Shown one piece after another: positions 1-9,503 of a stretch of 22,412 nt of DNA; position 1 is the first letter of the stretch, and the number at the start of each line of letters is the position of its first letter. Source of the stretch: Priapulus caudatus. Taxonomy: Eukaryota > Priapulida > Priapulimorpha > Priapulimorphida > Priapulidae. The stretch spans positions 40,062-62,473 of the forward strand of contig NW_014577189.1 of the NCBI RefSeq assembly GCF_000485595.1. Direction: 5' to 3'. The position numbers were made by a program, and so were the translations under genes. The notes beneath the pieces were generated by a model. That model was not told where the DNA came from, did no database searches, and saw only the letters and a list, made by a program, of their open reading frames with translations.

Positions 1-836
1 GTTACTCTCGTTATACGCTCCGGTTTAAAGACGCCAAAATACTTGAGAGGAAGATTATGAGAACTTAAAAGACTCTTTCAAATATTTCCCTGATGATCGC
101 TCCACATGTTTGCTGCCCATATTGATTACATCGACGTTACAACAATGTTTGAACATTTAGTGTCTGTCGCTTCACCACCACTGACTGTCGTACGCGTCCA
201 CCTCCAGAAGCCCAGTCTCTAACTTGACATGATTGGTGACATACCACCTGTCGTCTGCCCGCCGTTAAGGAAGCAAGCCGTTATGCGGAGCGAGGGACGA
301 AAACGGTTACACTGCTACTTGTTTCACACATCGTGTCAACGCGACAGCCGAACGCCGGAATGGGCTGCGCGGTTTGATGCACGGGACTGGATACTCGCGT
401 TATGTTCGGACGTCGCGCGGACTGTGTCGCGCTTCCCGATGTATGACAAAAAGGAGGTCAGCAAACACACATGATGAACCTAACTCAGTAACTTCCGCCG
501 AAAGCGGCGTTAAGTGAGCTACGACGCACTTGTAGAAATGCTTGCCCACATAATTCATCCATGATCCAGTTGTGTCTGTTTTCCACTCCCCACGTTGAGC
601 CCTACTCGTAGCCAGAGGGTGGCGTACTTGCTGGCATATGCGTATCATTACATTTCACATTATGCTCACATATCAGAAATATCATTCTTATAGACATGAG
701 GAGTGTGTGCGAAAAATCGTTGTTAGTTCATTTTTATCCCTCCTGATAGGGAATGTCTCTTTTCCAATAGAGTCTGTTACGTACGCATCCTTTATAGTGA
801 ATTTACACCGAGCAGTCCGTCAACATGTAAGATCAG
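1..836. other. unclassified sequence, no gene seen
   Basis: I read both strands and found only short open frames (about 70-80 codons) with no recognisable motif. There is no obvious tandem repeat, long inverted repeat or RNA gene. It ends at a short hairpin that begins at 837. Confidence 0.4.
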
Positions 837-877
837 GAGCTAATATACCGTAATATAATTATTTGTATTATTAGCTC
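837..877. repeat. small inverted repeat GAGCTAATA / TATTAGCTC
   Basis: GAGCTAATA at 837-845 is the exact reverse complement of TATTAGCTC at 869-877, separated by a 23-base AT-rich spacer. The same 9-mer occurs six times in the window on both strands (837, 869, 1129, 4890, 17790, 18174), against about 0.2 expected by chance. It may be a terminal motif or a preferred insertion site of a short element. Confidence 0.55.
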
Positions 878-1138
878 TTTGGTAAGCATAGCACAGTTAG
901 TATTGAGTCCCATGACCTTTACCTACAGAGAACGCCCCAAAAAACGGTTTTAAAGTTGTAGTAAAATTACTCTTTTTGTTATGTTCCCTGCTCTGATGCT
1001 AAATTTTTGGTTTCCCGCCTTTGCCACGTAGTGAGATGGCGTGACCGATCCTTAAGGTACAGTCACTGGTGGGAGATATAATACCTCTATAAAGATATAA
1101 TACTAGACTATAATACAAATGTTATAATTATTAGCTCT
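867..1138 (+). mobile_element. candidate SINE-like insertion with 12-bp flanking direct repeats
   Basis: ATTATTAGCTCT is present at 867-878 and again at 1127-1138, bracketing 248 bp. The right end of the insert carries a tail of ATAATAC-like repeats (about 1077-1120), as expected for a non-LTR retroelement that duplicated a 12-bp target. A site resembling the unoccupied target occurs at 4886-4904: the same 12-mer preceded by GT and followed by TGATA. The occupied site joins GT on its left with GATA on its right. I see no tRNA-like promoter box or coding capacity. The alternative is that the 12-mer is itself a short repeat end. Family unknown. Confidence 0.4.
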
Positions 1139-1174
1139 GATAATGTAGTCTATTCTGAGGCGTGTATCAGGGAG

Positions 1175-1247
1175 AGCGAGCCGCTCCGATCGACGAACGC
1201 TCGATGAACGAAGGCAGCCGCCTCCTGAACGCACCGGAGCGCTCGCT
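1175..1247. repeat. GC-rich imperfect hairpin
   Basis: AGCGAGCCGCTCCG (1175-1188) pairs with CGGAGCGCTCGCT (1235-1247) apart from one bulged base, leaving a loop of about 46 bases. It stands out as a GC-rich, CpG-rich island within more AT-rich surroundings. No function can be assigned. Confidence 0.35.
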
Positions 1248-3395
1248 GTGCGCTCGGCTTGATCAAAAGATGGCAGGCCCCATGCGAGGGTTACTCAGCA
1301 GATTTTAATCGCGAGATTTTTATCGTCTTCGAACAAGTAGCTGTTACAACGGAATTAGCAGAAACGAAATTGATACAAATTGACTTTTAGAGTAAAAGGA
1401 ATGAATGAAAATGAATAAAGTTGAAATAGATTGCAACATGTGCGGCGTCAAGAAAGTTAGATTCGCATGTCGCCAGATCTTTTTCGTCGCCATCTTGTCA
1501 AACAACCGCCGCACGCTGATGGCGAACAGAGCGGTTTAGAATTTGCGCGCAAAGCGCGTCGCGATGGCGTTCGGTCTCCCTCCTGAACACGCGCTCTGCT
1601 AGCACACACAATGATTGCTTCTAATTGTTATGTTCAACAGTTGCCATTGTGGAAAGAAGGCCTCTTGAATAAATGGCCGACCGGCAAGACTAACAAACAT
1701 AATTTGTCGTGTAGCAATTATGCGTCCTAAGTGGTTAAATCCATATCATCAGCCGGTATTACAGCTGGCGGACGAGCGTGAAACAACGCACCCCACGGCG
1801 TCGTTTCGAAACAATGGAGAGGCAGCGGGACATTCGGTGTCAATGGGAGGCCTTAAGCGTTTGAATGCTACCAGACACCCCGGCTACAGTAGGCACACGG
1901 TGGTCACGATGGCTGACGCGATTCGATTTCTGGCAGATGGGAAGGATAATAATTAACAGACTGATCGGAAGGAGGATGCAACCACATGCACATGACGCGC
2001 GCACAGGAACATTACTCGTCAGAAATGAGAGCTGTTTGTTGCCACGTTATCTGGGCCCTGAGGTGCAAAGAACATTTCGCCACTCTACCAGACACGGGGG
2101 AGGTGAACGGACTACACCCCTAATGTGTAACGGCACTGAACCAGGTATTCGCGTGCCGGCTAGGTGAACGTGCCGATATGCACGACATTGTTTACACAGC
2201 AAGAGCCTCAAGTGCGAGACATTCTAGCAATTTTTATCATAGACTGGCGCAAACTTGCAATTGGACTGCAACCTACGACGAGCGACGGCAGAGCAACCCA
2301 TTCGTGGGATGCCTGCTTGTGGCGTTATGTCACATCACCGTACATAAGCAGTAGGCATCGTGGAGAAAGGGACGAACTGGACCCCTGGCCGTGATTGGCA
2401 TTCATTTTTAGCGGCCACAGTGTAAGAAGATAAAGAGTCTAAATGGGGCGCCACACACAGTACTATGTGTGCAGACAGGGGGGACGACCTCCGGTGGTGA
2501 ACAAAGTAGAAGCTTCGGCGGTGCAAGTCAGTAAGGATCAGTAAAGCTGCTAGTAGGCCGTAACAGGCAAGACGGAGTGCCCGTAAACAGAGCGTAACGC
2601 GATAAGTTGCTACAGTTGCGGTACTGCGCGGACAATTATGGCCCGTGCCACCAAGTGCCCCGGCCAAGGGCAAGAAAGTGTACACAAAGCTGCCCAAAAA
2701 TGGACCACTTTTCAAAAAGTTTTGCAATATCTAAAGCATGTGAAATGCGTGGCATACTCTAATGTGACGTGACGCAGCGGGTGAGAACCAGACGGCGACG
2801 CAACAAGGGGAAGTACGCATTTAAATAAGGCGACACAAACCACCGGGCCGAGGTGAAAGTACATGTGACGCTGGCGTCAGGTGCCACTTCACATGTTGGT
2901 GACTCAGGAGCCAGTGTTCAACCGTCATAGACAAGAAACGTGGACCGACTTTGAAAAGTCACGGTGCTCATTTGTGTCTGCCAGTACTGCCACCCCCGCC
3001 AAACACATGCTTTTGCATATTGGGTTGGCAAAGACGCGATTGACAACAATCGAGAACATTTAAATACTTTAAAGCTTTCAATAGGGAACAAAAGTGCGAA
3101 GGCGGTTTTTGTGTTGTGATCGACCGCCAAGGGTATTCCCCTTATTAGGTCTGAAAACGGGCGACGCAGGCTAGCAGGTCCTGAAGATACAGGAGACATA
3201 AACTCTGATGCGTGTCCTCAGGATATGCACCAACACTGCGGAGTTTCGCTAATCGCAGAGAATGAAGCGCGAAACTGAGACTGAGTTTATGCGATGCATT
3301 AGAAGGGGTGCGGCAAACTCAAAGGTCACACAGATAAAGTTAAAAACTGATCTTCGGTTATAACGCGTTTTGCTCAGGCCTGTACGACGAACACC

Positions 3396-3656
3396 ATGTT
3401 CGGAACTGAGGAAAGAGTAGAGAAAATAGAGGAACTCGTGAGCGGCGGAAATAATAGAGGCCGTCGAGTGAACGCGACAGAGATGGGTGCAGCTCCTAGC
3501 GGTAATAGTGCTGAGCGAACGACCGACATAAATTTGTGTAGACATGAGACGCGTCCAACCAGGACAGTAATGCGTGAACGTCACCCACGATACCCACTAT
3601 CTGAAGAGCTGCTTACGAAGATATACAACAAAGTAATTCTCGAAGTTTCGATCTGA
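3396..3656 (+). CDS. candidate small ORF of 86 codons, unrecognised
   Basis: The frame starts at an ATG with an A at -3 (context ACACCATG), a reasonable eukaryotic start, and runs 86 codons to a TGA. The predicted product is hydrophilic and charged, with an acidic-basic N-terminus (EERVEKIEEL) and an Arg-rich middle, and has no signal peptide, membrane segment or known motif. Nothing upstream or downstream looks like a partner exon. Length alone does not separate it from chance, so this is only a candidate exon or short protein. Confidence 0.13.
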   Translation: MFGTEERVEKIEELVSGGNNRGRRVNATEMGAAPSGNSAERTTDINLCRHETRPTRTVMRERHPRYPLSEELLTKIYNKVILEVSI

Positions 3657-4716
3657 AGTGGGGATTCAGTCAGTTGAACTGCCACCCTGACTCACGGATA
3701 ACCTTAGCGACATTTGTGCGCGTAGGGGGGCTATACCGTACAAGCGTTTAATGTTCGAATCACGTGGCACTACCGACAATATTCCAAGAAGCGAGTATCC
3801 GCAAGGTGTGCTGCAGAGACATCCCGCGTTCCGCGAAACAAGTCCAGCACGGATAATTATCGTGCACCACAGATAACATGTAGAGGCAACACTATGAGAT
3901 AGTGTACGCAAGTTACTCGAGAGACTTAGAAAGCAGGCCTGAACCGTGAATAGAGCAGAAATGCGAGTTGTCACAATCAGAGTTAGTATTTTGCGAGGGA
4001 CACAAACTGTCAGACCAGGGAGTAATGCCTGACACGGAAGAAGTAAAACGCGCGGCGCGCGAAGCATCGATCGGAACCGTGCGAACATAGCGAACTAAGA
4101 AGCTATCTCGGTTTCGTGAACTACAGCGCCAGGTTACACCTAACTTCCGGCACGGCTTGCCGAAACGCAGCTGCGCTAGCTGATCGGAATGCGTGAACAT
4201 TTGTGTTTGGCGAAGAACAGACCACGTTCATTCTAGCTCTGAATAACACACTTGAGCAATGCCGAGACTCTGGTAGATTATTCCGGATCAGGTAGCTTGA
4301 TACCACCATCAGTCACTGCAACCTAACACGCCTCTAAGTGATTCGCGCCGTGAAAGGGTCGGGTTTTTCGGCCATAACTTTATGATGAACGGCATCTTCG
4401 TTTATCATAGGCTGGCTTTCTGCCGGGGCATCGCTCATCGCCTTTAGATCTCCCATTATTCTTTTTCTTAGGCACGGGTAATGCCCGTCATGCATGGAGC
4501 CGGCATGTTTTCTTAAGTTAAGTTTTTTACAACCAGTTTCAGTTACTATATGGTGTAGTAAGAGTACCAATTTGGGCTGTGACTCATTATCGCGCGCTCG
4601 CAAGCGGTGACCGGAAACCGTAGGCCGAAATGCTTAGAGGCGTGTAGGTTGCTGACTGATGTGGCATTCGCAGGGCGCTGTGATGCCTGGTGCGGCAGGG
4701 GGGTTGATGCATGAGC

Positions 4717-4904
4717 CAATATCTCAGCCTAGGAGTATCGTATTGACAAGCGGTTGGTCTTGTTTTAGATAGCAAAGAATTCTGCTTAATGCAGTACCAT
4801 AAAATTATTCTAGACTTGCAGGCAAAGTAGAATAATCATGTCGTGAAATAGTACTATTTTCCCGTTTTTCCGTTGTACACTCTAGGTATTATTAGCTCTT
4901 GATA
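4717..4904 (+). repeat. dispersed repeat, partner of 18168-18297
   Basis: Positions 4827-4904 match the reverse complement of 18168-18242: both share GTAGAATAAT, CGTGAAAT, ACTATTT, TTTTTCCGTTG and TATTAGCTCTTGATA in the same order with small gaps. A second shared block, 4717-4742, matches 18272-18297 at 23 of 26 positions but in direct orientation; its core CCTAGG is palindromic. The relationship looks old. No coding capacity is visible. Confidence 0.5.
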
Positions 4905-5878
4905 TAAACCATGACGTGTTTATAATCATATTTTTTTTTGTGTCAGAAATCCGAACAAGCCTAGCCAAGTTGACGAGCAGTGGCTGGCATTTAAGGTTAA
5001 TGAGGGGACGGATGGGCCTAAACGCTACTATAAAGAGCTTAGCACTAAGAGGAATGCTTGGGGACGCGGTCCCCGCCTACGTGAATGTACCTTATGGAAC
5101 GACGTCGTACCATTTCTGCAGCAGGAATCAGGTATATGATCATCCACTAAAGCGCCCACAATGATACAGGCGAAGCTTTATACGTTTTCCTTTAAGCAAA
5201 CGAGCGATAGCTGTTTTGTGACAGCGTGAGTTGGTGAGGAGGGTGCATTATTCCCTGTGATAGTTTAATTTCTTCGTGATTTGATAACTTGCGGGGAATC
5301 GAGTAAAAACACTTTTAACGATATTTAAATGAGGACCCTCGCCACCATTTGATGAGGCTCCTTAAATTATAGTTCGATTAAACTCACACAGGCAATCAGT
5401 TTTAATTTACAAACATGTTGTTCGTTTCAGAGAGCAGTGGATTGGGAGTCACGCCAACGGTAATCACAATAGTGACAGCCGCTATGTCGACTCTAGCGTT
5501 GATTTCGGTGTAAATGTTAACATTTGCGCCTATGCCTACGTCGCACTAACAATACATAACGAGCAATACATCACTAATTACGCGAATGGGATTCAACGCA
5601 ATTTTCACATGGCAATTTAATTTCTCATTGGTGGAGTCGTCCTAAAGAGTTTTATTGAGATTGGCATTGACATACGGTGAGTTGTATACACTACAGAGGC
5701 ATTATGAACATGAGTGGCAGTAACATGCGCAGGCACGTCGCCGTATTATTTCCGTTTTTTTCATAAAGTATGGAATTAAACAGTTGCAATGTACTTTTTA
5801 CTGTGTTTCAAATGTTAAAATTTAACTCGCCAGCGTACACCATTTTCCATATTTATTCGTAGCATTTCAAATATTTTC
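4905..5878. other. AT-rich sequence, nothing recognised
   Basis: No gene, RNA or clear repeat is visible. The longest open frame (4916-5164, 82 codons) begins without an ATG and has no recognisable domain. Confidence 0.35.
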
Positions 5879-5907
5879 GGGGGATGCCCCCTGGACCCCC
5901 ACCAGGG
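5879..5907. repeat. short G/C-rich double hairpin
   Basis: GGGGG ATG CCCCC (5879-5891) forms a perfect 5-bp hairpin, and the overlapping CCCTGG (5889-5894) pairs with CCAGGG (5902-5907). The motif sits in otherwise AT-rich DNA and is followed by a C-rich stretch to about 5941. On the minus strand it lies within a 63-codon frame (5815-6006). Compact hairpins of this kind are often part of dispersed repeats, but I cannot name the family. Confidence 0.35.
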
Positions 5908-6140
5908 AGAGGGAGAAACCCACTCACATACTCTCCCCCCTTTACGGCGCTTCGCGCCTTCTATTCGTGATCCCGCTATTTGTGACTGTTCTTCAACATT
6001 AGTCAATCCCTGGCGATGGCCGTGATGTGTGACGCTCTTTCAAGCCTTTGTATGGTCTCTCACACAGAATTTCCTCCGAAATCAAATAACTGCTTTTCTC
6101 TACTTTAATCATAGACAATATGTGATAAGCCACAATTCAG

Positions 6141-6158
6141 TTAGGGTTAGGGTTAGGG
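6141..6158 (+). repeat. interstitial telomere-type repeat, (TTAGGG)3
   Basis: Three perfect TTAGGG units lie in otherwise unremarkable AT-rich DNA, with no long array. TTAGGG is the telomere repeat of vertebrates and many invertebrates; here it is internal. A longer degenerate run occurs at 12482-12553. Confidence 0.8.
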
Positions 6159-6301
6159 ATGTTGAAAACTATGTACTTTAAGAGTCGGCATTAAAATACT
6201 TATATATCTTATCGAATTCTGACTAAAATTTTAATCGATTGAATAAAGTACCTATTAAAAACAAAAAATATGCTGTTTCTTAAGTTTGATGTTCTTGGTT
6301 C

Positions 6302-6349
6302 TCGCTCTCTCTCTCTCTGTCTCTCTCTTGCGCTATTTTTTTCTCTCGA

Positions 6350-6405
<56 letters not shown>

Positions 6406-6420
6406 TCTCCCATCTCTCTT
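6302..6420 (+). repeat. (CT)n microsatellite and pyrimidine tract
   Basis: An uninterrupted CT run covers about 6353-6403, within a wider CT/TCTC tract from 6302 to 6420. Open frames across it (Leu-Ser repeats) are artefacts of the repeat. Such polypyrimidine tracts can form triplex DNA and are often polymorphic in length. Confidence 0.95.
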
Positions 6421-6553
6421 CCCCGCTCGCTCTTCCCCGCTTTCACTCCACGCTCAGGTGTGGGGTGTGGGCGTACATTCGTGGCTATATGTGTGCTTAT
6501 AAGCGTGCTGCAAGTGGGAAGATTTAAGTCAGTGGTAAATCACTCCCACTGTG

Positions 6554-6577
6554 TCATTAGTCATTAGTCATTAGTCA
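6554..6577 (+). repeat. heptamer tandem repeat (TCATTAG)3
   Basis: Three perfect copies of TCATTAG followed by TCA. Short local slippage repeat. Confidence 0.9.
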
Positions 6578-6926
6578 ATAGGTGTAAATTAGCAAGACAG
6601 AAAAATTCAACCAGATAAATCACCGGTTGAATAAAATTGCCCATTTCAATATGAGTAGATCGAAGCTGTGGCTGTAGCGTTTCCCAGAGAGCGCGAAGCA
6701 ACGGCCAACACCGCTTATCATTGCTATTCAAGGCTTGCCGCCATATGTTTTACCGTGAGGAAGTGCTGCACAGCAAGTTTGACACGCGAGGAATTCTCCC
6801 ACGTCGCAGCTGATTTATGTCGAATAACCGACTGACATAGCAGGGGGTCCGTAGTCGGCATTTGTTTCTCTACCCCTTCCCTTCTCTCTCTAGTGTTTGT
6901 GTGTTGGTGTAGTTGGGTGTTTGCAT
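6578..6926. other. no gene seen
   Basis: Mixed-composition sequence between the heptamer repeat and the GCGT array. I see no open frame of note and no repeat. Confidence 0.35.
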
Positions 6927-6970
6927 GCGTGCGTGCGTGCGTGCGTGCGTGCGTTCGTGCGTGCGTGCGT
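6927..6970 (+). repeat. (GCGT)n tetranucleotide microsatellite
   Basis: Eleven GCGT units with one substituted unit (TCGT). Alternating purine-pyrimidine sequence of this sort can adopt Z-DNA. The overlapping Cys-Val-Arg-Ala open frames are repeat artefacts. Confidence 0.95.
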
Positions 6971-7966
6971 CATTTTGTGTGTGATGAAGGGCGCATTGTA
7001 GGGGGGAATTCTATAGCTATATATCGTGTGCGAATAATGTACGAACAGGAAATACTTTTTCACAACAAGATCTCGTGGCATTTAGAACAGAATAAATTGC
7101 ATTAAATGTACTGTACGTCACATGCCGGGTGACACAATAACACAATAACACAGTATACGTAGGCCCTAACACAATTTAGAGTTTGTGATTTGATGGTTTT
7201 TTGGAAAGTTGCTAGCGCGTATTCGTTTTCTATTCTCTTATCGGCAAACTCAAGATTTATCAATTACGATTTCAACATGTTTGGTGTAATAAACCTTTTT
7301 CGTATTCTAGCATACAATAACCAATTATTTTTAGGTACTATACTCATGCAAATCAGCTATTCAGCGTTGAGAAAACGTTTTTGTCGGATATGCAGCCGTG
7401 TTTTTTTAGTTATTAAGACAATTTTATTGGATTTTATTAAAATTTATTTTCGACAATCAGACGGCTTCAGACATATAAGCAAGTGAGTAAACAAATTGTG
7501 AGTTTCTCGTGTTTCCAATGATAAAATGCTGCTACCGACAATCTACATAATCTGATATAAAGCCAACATGCTTAATTGTCTCTCTACAATAACTTAATTG
7601 CTGTCCTCGTGAGTTGTGCCTACCTATACTACGTGGTTCTTGACCTTTTTGGCCCTACAAAGACATTCAGGACATTTTTTGGTTCAGGACCGTGACCTCG
7701 AAAGCAAAAATCGAAAAATAGCAGCCTCTCTCACGATGATGAAAGCATGTATCTGCTTATTACTCTCAGGCAATGCGGATGCTGAAATTGCGTCACAGCC
7801 TATCAAGGCGAATCAACTAAATTTCGCGGCAAGTTAAAGTGCTTGGGCTTGTGGCATACCATGAGAGTTTATGAGTTACTTTGACTAACTCTTGTGTAAA
7901 CTTTTCAAACGACCATCGGCACTAAACAAATCATCCATAACTTTCCTACGTCTTTCCTAAGCGATC
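6971..7966. other. AT-rich stretch without a supportable gene
   Basis: A 98-codon ATG frame at 7190-7486 encodes a hydrophobic, Phe/Ile/Leu-rich product. It has no recognisable motif and may simply reflect AT-rich composition. A 73-codon frame at 7616-7837 starts with GTG. Neither has supporting context. The right edge adjoins the decayed retrotransposon leader. Confidence 0.35.
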
Positions 7967-8241
7967 TCAGCCCTCGAACATGACGGTTTCCGAAACTGTT
8001 ATAGAATTGCGCGAAGGCCTTACTGTGGTAGGTTGTTGGCTTTGCGCAAGAGCCCCAAGCGCCTCCATGTTATAGCCTTGAGATCGCTTTTTGGTTGCTC
8101 CTAGCGCTTCTTGCGGCTAATTCTAACGCCTCCTTTGAGGTGTTTTGCGCTTGTTGCATAACTTCTGCTGTTCCTGCCATAAATTTCGTCATCGTCCTCG
8201 ATGCTCTCCTCTGATAGTTGTGCGTTACCCTCTAGGTCCAT
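7967..8241 (-). pseudogene. decayed gag-like leader of an LTR retrotransposon
   Basis: On the minus strand, reading starts immediately after the primer-binding site. Three consecutive short open frames follow: one from the ATG at 8241 beginning MDLEGN and acidic; one from 8192 or 8180 down to a stop at 8070-8072, helical and Gln/Ala-rich (for example EALELAARSARSNQ); and one from 8068 to 7967. They sit in different frames, so if they were once one polypeptide it has at least two frameshifts. Position and composition fit a retroelement Gag N-terminus, but no zinc knuckle, protease or polymerase motif is visible further along. Non-functional. Confidence 0.4.
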
Positions 8242-8257
8242 CCTGGTCACGGCACCA
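8240..8257 (-). other. retrotransposon primer-binding site complementary to tRNA-His 3' end
   Basis: On the minus strand this reads TGGTGCCGTGACCAGGAT. It is complementary to the 3' end of animal tRNA-His, which from established knowledge ends in CCTGGTCACGGC plus discriminator A and CCA. The TGG start, the three-base spacer from a CA-ended LTR edge at 8261 and the ATG overlapping its far end match the standard layout of Ty3/Gypsy or BEL/Pao elements. It fixes the element's direction as minus. Confidence 0.65.
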
Positions 8258-8260
8258 CAA

Positions 8261-8360
8261 TGTGGGGAATTGTAGGTTCACGATAGAAGTAAGAGTAAAA
8301 CAGTACTCGTTCTTTGGATTCTACGAAGTGACTGGTTTATTATAGAGCGCACGTCCTACA
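8261..8360 (-). mobile_element. LTR 3' part (R-U5 side) of the minus-strand retrotransposon
   Basis: On the minus strand the sequence ends in CCCCACA, three bases before the primer-binding site, as a 5' LTR should. An AATAAA signal lies at 8336-8341 (minus), consistent with the R region. A possible TG start is at 8360 (TGTAGGAC), but 100 bp would be short for a whole LTR, so the U3 may extend further right. No second LTR was found in the window, so the element is truncated or its 3' half is unrecognisable. Confidence 0.45.
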
Positions 8361-8486
8361 CAGCGCGGTAAAGTGTTCACATTATAATAATTTATGCATA
8401 ACTTTAGCGCACGGCGTACGCGAGGCCGGAACTTCTTATAAATGTTTTTTTATGGTCCATTGTATGTTAATTCGGGTTTCCCGACA

Positions 8487-8510
8487 CCAGGTTTAAATCC
8501 TGGTCACGGC
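8487..8510 (+). other. tRNA-His-like T-arm and acceptor strand
   Basis: CCAGG-TTTAAAT-CCTGG forms a five-pair stem with a seven-base loop exactly like a tRNA T-arm, and is followed by TCACGGC, the 3' acceptor strand of tRNA-His. The loop (TTTAAAT) departs from the canonical TTCRANY. No matching GCCGTGA 5' strand or D-arm is upstream, so this is not a functional tRNA. It could be a SINE promoter remnant or a retroelement primer-site copy on the minus strand. Confidence 0.4.
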
Positions 8511-8737
8511 CAAGCTACTCTGTGGCCATGTCACGGCAGGAGATTTCTTTTTTTTTCTTTATGCGACCAGACAACACGAGTGAAGAATGTTCTGAAGACT
8601 TTACACAATCCTTTTAAATTCTATTGTCTTTCTTCACATAATGTTATTTACTAAATATTACGCTAGTGTAGGTTATCATAGCACATCACTCTCCATTGAA
8701 AATAGTTACGACCTCAGAAATAAATAAAAGGCTGGAC

Positions 8738-9223
8738 GATCTGCAGCCGGATATCCGAGCGAAGCGCAAAAACGCCGCCTAGCGGCAATCTAACACATCT
8801 TCGCTGCCCCCACTCCATCACCTTACCCAAGTTCGTTAGGGTATAGACCAAAGCCGTATAATCGCTCAATTTAGCAGTTGTGGCGATTCCACAAGTCTTT
8901 TCACTACGCACGTAGGTAGACATTTCATAGAAATGGTCGTAATTGCTCGTTTGCTGCTCGGCGCGCTTCGTTTTCCTGTAGAAAAGCGAGTTACCATTTT
9001 TGGTGTTTCATGCCCTGACATTATTTTCGAACATATCGCGTTCCATAGATGGCGCCACGAGGCCATGTTCATGGCATTTTCACGCAGTTTTTCTTCACGC
9101 GGCTGCGGCCGCTAAGCTAGACTGCTGCCCGGTGGACAGTTCCACACGCTGCACTAACTATAAGTTCAGTGTAGCCAAGGATACTTGGCGGAGTGAAGGT
9201 CCGTACCAGTCTAGCTGCAATCG
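8738..9223 (+). repeat. diverged repeat, copy A (partner B at 20217-20709, inverted)
   Basis: Reads in the same order as the reverse complement of 20217-20709. Shared blocks include GATCTGCAG-CGGATATCCG near the start, GCCGTATAATC, TTTGCTG-TCGGC, AAAGCGAGTT, ATAGATGGCGC (9047-9057), TAGACTGCT, CAGTGTAGCC and CCGTACC-GTCTAG near the end. Differences include many indels that are not multiples of three, so I see no sign of coding constraint. It could be an old transposon, or a duplicated promoter plus first exon that has decayed. Confidence 0.6.
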
Positions 9224-9273
9224 AGCAACTTCCCGTATCCATGATAGACCGGATCTTCTGATTTTTCCGATGA

Positions 9274-9281
9274 TGACGTCA
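9274..9281. promoter_or_regulatory. perfect CRE-like octamer TGACGTCA
   Basis: An 8-bp palindrome identical to the cAMP response element consensus. It is not next to any supported gene, so function is doubtful; about 0.3 copies would be expected by chance in this length. Confidence 0.2.
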
Positions 9282-9320
9282 TAGTTACAGCATCTACATA
9301 TTGCAGAGCGGAGTGCATAT

Positions 9321-9350
9321 AGCATAGAGCTATGCATAGAGCATAGAGCA
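9321..9350 (+). repeat. short AGCATAGAGC-type tandem repeat
   Basis: GCATAGAGC recurs with small changes, including the inverted pair GCATAG-AG-CTATGC. Local slippage repeat with hairpin potential. Confidence 0.6.
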
Positions 9351-9402
9351 TATATAGTTTCGGATTCATACATATCCATCGATATTGCACCCATGCATAT
9401 AT

Positions 9403-9503
9403 CATGCCACTGTGTTGTAGTGCATACAACTGTAAGGTTGTTCGATGTGAGGCGTCAAAGGCAGCAAAGATTACTTTCCATCGGTGAGACAACATTGAAT
9501 TAT
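9403..9503 (+). repeat. dispersed direct repeat, left copy
   Basis: About 100 bp matching 10100-10200 in the same orientation. Both share TAGTGCATACAACTGTAA exactly, then GTCAAA-GCAG-AAAGATTA and CATCGGT-A-ACAACAT. I estimate identity near 75-80 percent. Confidence 0.65.

Larger units (their letters stand above)
1139..4716. other. long unclassified stretch without a supportable gene
   Basis: About 3.6 kb of moderate GC content. Open frames up to 140 codons occur on both strands, but many lack an ATG start and none shows a recognisable domain; their length fits chance at this composition. No microsatellite or long tandem array is visible. It could be decayed transposon sequence or ordinary intergenic or intronic DNA. 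Confidence 0.4.

Noticed and set aside
3666-4088. 140-codon minus-strand ORF
   Set aside because: No motif, no ATG-context support, and length is compatible with chance at this GC content.
6270-6567. Leu-Ser rich open frames on the plus strand
   Set aside because: Produced by the CT microsatellite.
6890-7105. 3' LTR of the minus-strand retrotransposon near 6995 (TGTAGGGGGGAATTC resembles the LTR edge at 8261)
   Set aside because: Similarity is limited to about 12 bases, with no polypurine tract and no wider match to 8261-8360.
7190-7486. 98-codon hydrophobic ORF in AT-rich DNA
   Set aside because: Phe/Ile/Leu richness follows from base composition, and a frame of this length is expected about once by chance; no motif or context.
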